This document shows, in pieces, positions 61,803 through 64,000 of a stretch of DNA of 64,000 bases. Every line of letters starts with the position of its first letter. The first letter of the stretch is position 1. The position numbers and the translations under genes were made by a program. Source of the stretch: Bifidobacterium catenulatum DSM 16992 = JCM 1194 = LMG 11043 (lineage in GTDB: Bacteria > Actinomycetota > Actinomycetes > Actinomycetales > Bifidobacteriaceae); the NCBI RefSeq assembly GCF_001025195.1, contig NZ_AP012325.1, positions 2,015,526 through 2,079,525 of the forward strand. The letters run 5' to 3'. The notes beneath the pieces were generated by a model that was given only the letters and a program-made list of their open reading frames with translations, did not search any database and was not told the DNA's origin.

Positions 61803-62837
61803 TCACTTCTTTTTCTTTTTACGGCTCGGCTGCTGACGCTGGTAGCCGTGCTTTTCCTTCGCTTCGGCGGCTTCCTTAGCCTTCTGCAGCGCCTCTTCCT
61901 CGAGGGATGGCAGACCGGCCTTGGCTCGGCGGTTGTTCTCATGAACATGATCACGCTTTTCCTTCGCTTCGGCGGCCGGAGATCCCGGAGTCGGGAAGAC
62001 GTGGATCTGCCAGATGGAACGCAACAGATTGCAGATGTTGTTGGTGAGCCAGTACACCAGCACAGCGAATGGCATGGCAATACCGGAGAAAATGTACATG
62101 ATCGGGAACATCCACAACATCATCTTCTGCATCATTTCGGTCTGCTTGTTTGCCGCAGACTGAGCCATGTTACGCTTCATGCTGTTGTACTGCATGAACC
62201 ACAGGCAGAAGCACATCAATGCAACGAAGATGGCGATAACTACTTTGCCATGCACGGCAGCGGTCGTGAAGTTATCAGCCACGTTCACGCCGAACACTGT
62301 GGTGGACGTGAACTGCTTGGCTGTGGCGATGTCGAAAGCGCCAAGACCCTGTCCGTCCCTGAATTTGCCGCGTGCGATGTACGGAATGGCTGACAGCGTA
62401 TAGAACATGCACATGAACACGGGACCCTGCACGAACATAGGGAGCATGGAAGTGCAGCCACCCATCGGGTTCGCATCATTGTCCTGGTAGAGCTTCATCA
62501 TCTCGCGCTGCATGGCTTCCTTGCTGGCGGGATCGTTCTTGCCCTTGTATTTGTTCTGGATACGCTGCATCTTTGGCTGCAGGACGGCCATCTGGGCCTG
62601 CATCTTGCGCATGCCCTTCATGGACTTGTAGAACAGCGGAAAAACGCATGCCTGGACCACAAGTACTAGGAATACGATGGACATGACCCACGAGAAACCG
62701 ATCTCGTTCATGCCCAGCATCACCAGGAACTTATGGAATACGGCCATGATCTGCGTCATGAGCCACTCGACGGGATACAGGAGCTTATACAGCCAGCCCC
62801 AGAAACCGCTGTCGAGGAGGAATTGATTTTGATTCAT
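61803..62837 (-). CDS. yidC: Membrane protein insertase YidC
   Basis: 344 residues. Five membrane spans as in Gram-positive YidC, with MKGMRKMQAQMAVLQPKMQ after the first helix and the last helix around PFAVLVYWLTNNI. The C-terminal tail is strongly basic. Start ATG 62837 overlaps the yidD stop by one base. Inserts membrane proteins with or without Sec. Confidence 0.96.
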   Translation of the reverse strand: MNQNQFLLDSGFWGWLYKLLYPVEWLMTQIMAVFHKFLVMLGMNEIGFSWVMSIVFLVLVVQACVFPLFYKSMKGMRKMQAQMAVLQPKMQRIQNKYKGKNDPASKEAMQREMMKLYQDNDANPMGGCTSMLPMFVQGPVFMCMFYTLSAIPYIARGKFRDGQGLGAFDIATAKQFTSTTVFGVNVADNFTTAAVHGKVVIAIFVALMCFCLWFMQYNSMKRNMAQSAANKQTEMMQKMMLWMFPIMYIFSGIAMPFAVLVYWLTNNICNLLRSIWQIHVFPTPGSPAAEAKEKRDHVHENNRRAKAGLPSLEEEALQKAKEAAEAKEKHGYQRQQPSRKKKKK

Positions 62838-63169
62838 TACAGGCCAGTCTCCTTATCGCCTATAGGTTTTTCTACGTTCAGAGGCGTGAGCCGAGGTTCC
62901 TCGTGTGCCTTCGACCACGAACATCTGTAAAACAAGGAATAAAGCTGCGGAACGTCGTCAATTCCCCCACGGTTCCACTGATTGCAGCGAAGGAGGCGCA
63001 ATAACGCAAGAAGGCCACCCTTAAGGCGGCCAAATCGTTCAATCGCCTGAATCGCATAATTGGAACAGCTCGGATAATACCGGCATCGGGGTGCGGTATG
63101 GGCGGAAATATGCTTTTGATACCAGCGGATGAGCCGCACCATCGAATTGCGACGATGCGCGGAGCTCAT
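62837..63169 (-). CDS. yidD: Membrane protein insertion efficiency factor YidD
   Basis: 110 residues. [20 protein letters not shown] is the family signature. The C-terminal 35 residues are extra. ATG 63169 overlaps the rnpA stop (ATGA). Confidence 0.94.
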   Translation of the reverse strand: MSSAHRRNSMVRLIRWYQKHISAHTAPRCRYYPSCSNYAIQAIERFGRLKGGLLALLRLLRCNQWNRGGIDDVPQLYSLFYRCSWSKAHEEPRLTPLNVEKPIGDKETGL

Positions 63170-63531
63170 TGCTGAATAGCGGTTTTACGTTTCACCGCTT
63201 CAAAACACGATGCCATCTGCTGTTCAAGCGACAAAAAATCAGCACGCGCGGCACTTGGCTTGGCACGTAACACGATATCGCATGATTCAGGCAAAAGAGA
63301 TTCGTATTTCCGCGCAAGCACGCGAAAACGCCTTTTCACGGTATTACGCGTGACCGCGTTGCCAACGGCTTTGGAAACAGCCAAGCCAACACGACGACCA
63401 TACACCGCCGCGGTACCGTCCGTAACAACATCGTCGTGCATCAGATAATGCACGACGATGTCTTCTCGCGATACCCTACGACGGCGTTTGAGCACCGCAA
63501 CAAAATCGCGATGGCTTTTCAGCCGTTCCAC
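63166..63531 (-). CDS. rnpA: Ribonuclease P protein component
   Basis: 121 residues with [23 protein letters not shown], the RNase P signature. Processes the 5' ends of tRNAs together with the RNase P RNA. It starts 18 nt after the rpmH stop. Confidence 0.96.
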   Translation of the reverse strand: MERLKSHRDFVAVLKRRRRVSREDIVVHYLMHDDVVTDGTAAVYGRRVGLAVSKAVGNAVTRNTVKRRFRVLARKYESLLPESCDIVLRAKPSAARADFLSLEQQMASCFEAVKRKTAIQQ

Positions 63532-63548
63532 CGCTCTATGCCGTTAAA

Positions 63549-63683
63549 TCAGGCAGCGAGGGACTTGCGGCCCTTGGCGCGGCGACGGTTAATCAGAGCG
63601 CGGCCTGCGCGGGTGCGCATACGCTGACGGAAACCGTGCTTCATGTGACGACGGCGGTTGTTCGGCTGGAATGTCCTCTTCAT
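63549..63683 (-). CDS. rpmH: 50S ribosomal protein L34
   Basis: 44 residues, [12 protein letters not shown] ... [12 protein letters not shown], the complete L34. The start is ATG 63683, with GGGAGC upstream; a 60-codon frame to 63731 is not real. Confidence 0.97.
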   Translation of the reverse strand: MKRTFQPNNRRRHMKHGFRQRMRTRAGRALINRRRAKGRKSLAA

Positions 63684-64000
63684 AATTAATGCTCCCGGTG
63701 TTTTTAGCCATGCCAAGGCACGGCTCCTCATGAGTCAAGCTCTACCAAGTTACTCTGACCCCTGAACAGAGTAATTGACTCCACTAATTCCTTCACATTT
63801 TGTGGGGACTCTCCCCACAAAACAATCCACAAAAAACGTTGGTATATCGCCAAACTCCCCACAAAAGTTATCCACAAACTACATTACTGTCATTCACAAT
63901 TCAATCATTTCAACACGCTTACCGGTGGATAACTCAGGGAAAAGAGAGTACAAATAAACAGTTGCACTACTAGTAGAAGTCTGTCGAGAAAGGGGAATCC
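63684..64000. promoter_or_regulatory. oriC edge / dnaA upstream region
   Basis: About 317 nt with no gene. DnaA boxes TTATCCACA (63868-63876) and GGTGGATAA (63924-63932), A/T-rich stretches, and a hairpin TTTTGTGGGGA/TCCCCACAAAA (63798-63822). The rpmH promoter should be here. The dnaA gene would be to the right; the last bases (GAAAGGGG) could be its ribosome site. Confidence 0.7.

Overview
The window is about 59% GC actinobacterial chromosome and is almost certainly from a Bifidobacterium. The signs are the gene order around the origin (rpfB-rsmA-ispE, cca / NUDIX / DUF6049-like / murJ / pseudokinase, trxB, parB-parA-rsmG-jag-yidC-yidD-rnpA-rpmH), the lacS/lacZ pair, the absence of catalase beside an ahpC/ahpF pair, sortase-type pili with a G-tract switch, and perfect actinobacterial parS sites. 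Species is not fixed by what I can see; the adolescentis/catenulatum group is only an inference. The right edge runs into the dnaA upstream/oriC region, so the window is the first ~64 kb left of the origin. The rRNA operon and the rpmH-to-parB block are transcribed leftwards, away from the origin.

Layout. 1-9.5 kb: sortase-dependent pilus locus (minus strand) with a major pilin cut by the window edge and a ~2,740-residue LPXTG surface protein. Its signal peptide is out of frame with the rest because of an 8-G tract. 10-13 kb: GH3 beta-glucosidase overlapping a GtrA-like membrane protein. 13.2-18 kb: PAP2 phosphatase, GNAT acetyltransferase and a three-gene MacB-like ABC system. 18.2-24 kb: divergent lacS/lacZ with a wrecked LacI-type regulator whose HTH segment is inverted. 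24.0-24.4 kb: a 40-codon peptide gene with its own promoter and terminator. 24.4-27 kb: AhpF-like reductase and AhpC. 27.1-33 kb: 5S, 23S and 16S rRNA (transcribed 16S-23S-5S). 33.2-36.2 kb: a GH3 gene broken by two short-repeat frameshifts. 36.6-40 kb: Ser/Thr kinase, DsbA-like protein, tRNA-Thr. 40.3-53.5 kb: envelope and RNA-processing block. 53.8-54.3 kb: a second copy of the 40-codon peptide gene with the same upstream promoter architecture. 54.5-57.5 kb: trxB, then an AT-rich AlbA/Schlafen-type gene boxed in by two related palindromic elements and a duplicated operator. 57.5-64 kb: parB, parA, a DnaA-box cluster, rsmG, jag, yidC, yidD, rnpA, rpmH and the edge of oriC.

How it works together. 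Chromosome partition (ParAB plus at least four exact parS cores between 54.3 and 61.2 kb), initiation (DnaA boxes at 60.0 and 63.9 kb), membrane insertion and cell-wall export (YidC, MurJ, pseudokinase, RpfB-like enzyme) are the housekeeping core. Lactose uptake and cleavage, two GH3 enzymes and pili are the gut-adaptation layer. AhpC/AhpF and TrxB handle peroxide and disulfides.

The best candidates for something undescribed are: (i) the two paralogous 40-residue peptides that share a regulatory box at an identical distance from the -10; (ii) the AlbA/Schlafen cassette flanked by palindromic elements and carrying a parS; (iii) the G-tract ON/OFF switch of the giant pilus-associated protein. 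The last mechanism is known in bifidobacterial pili, but this locus should be checked.
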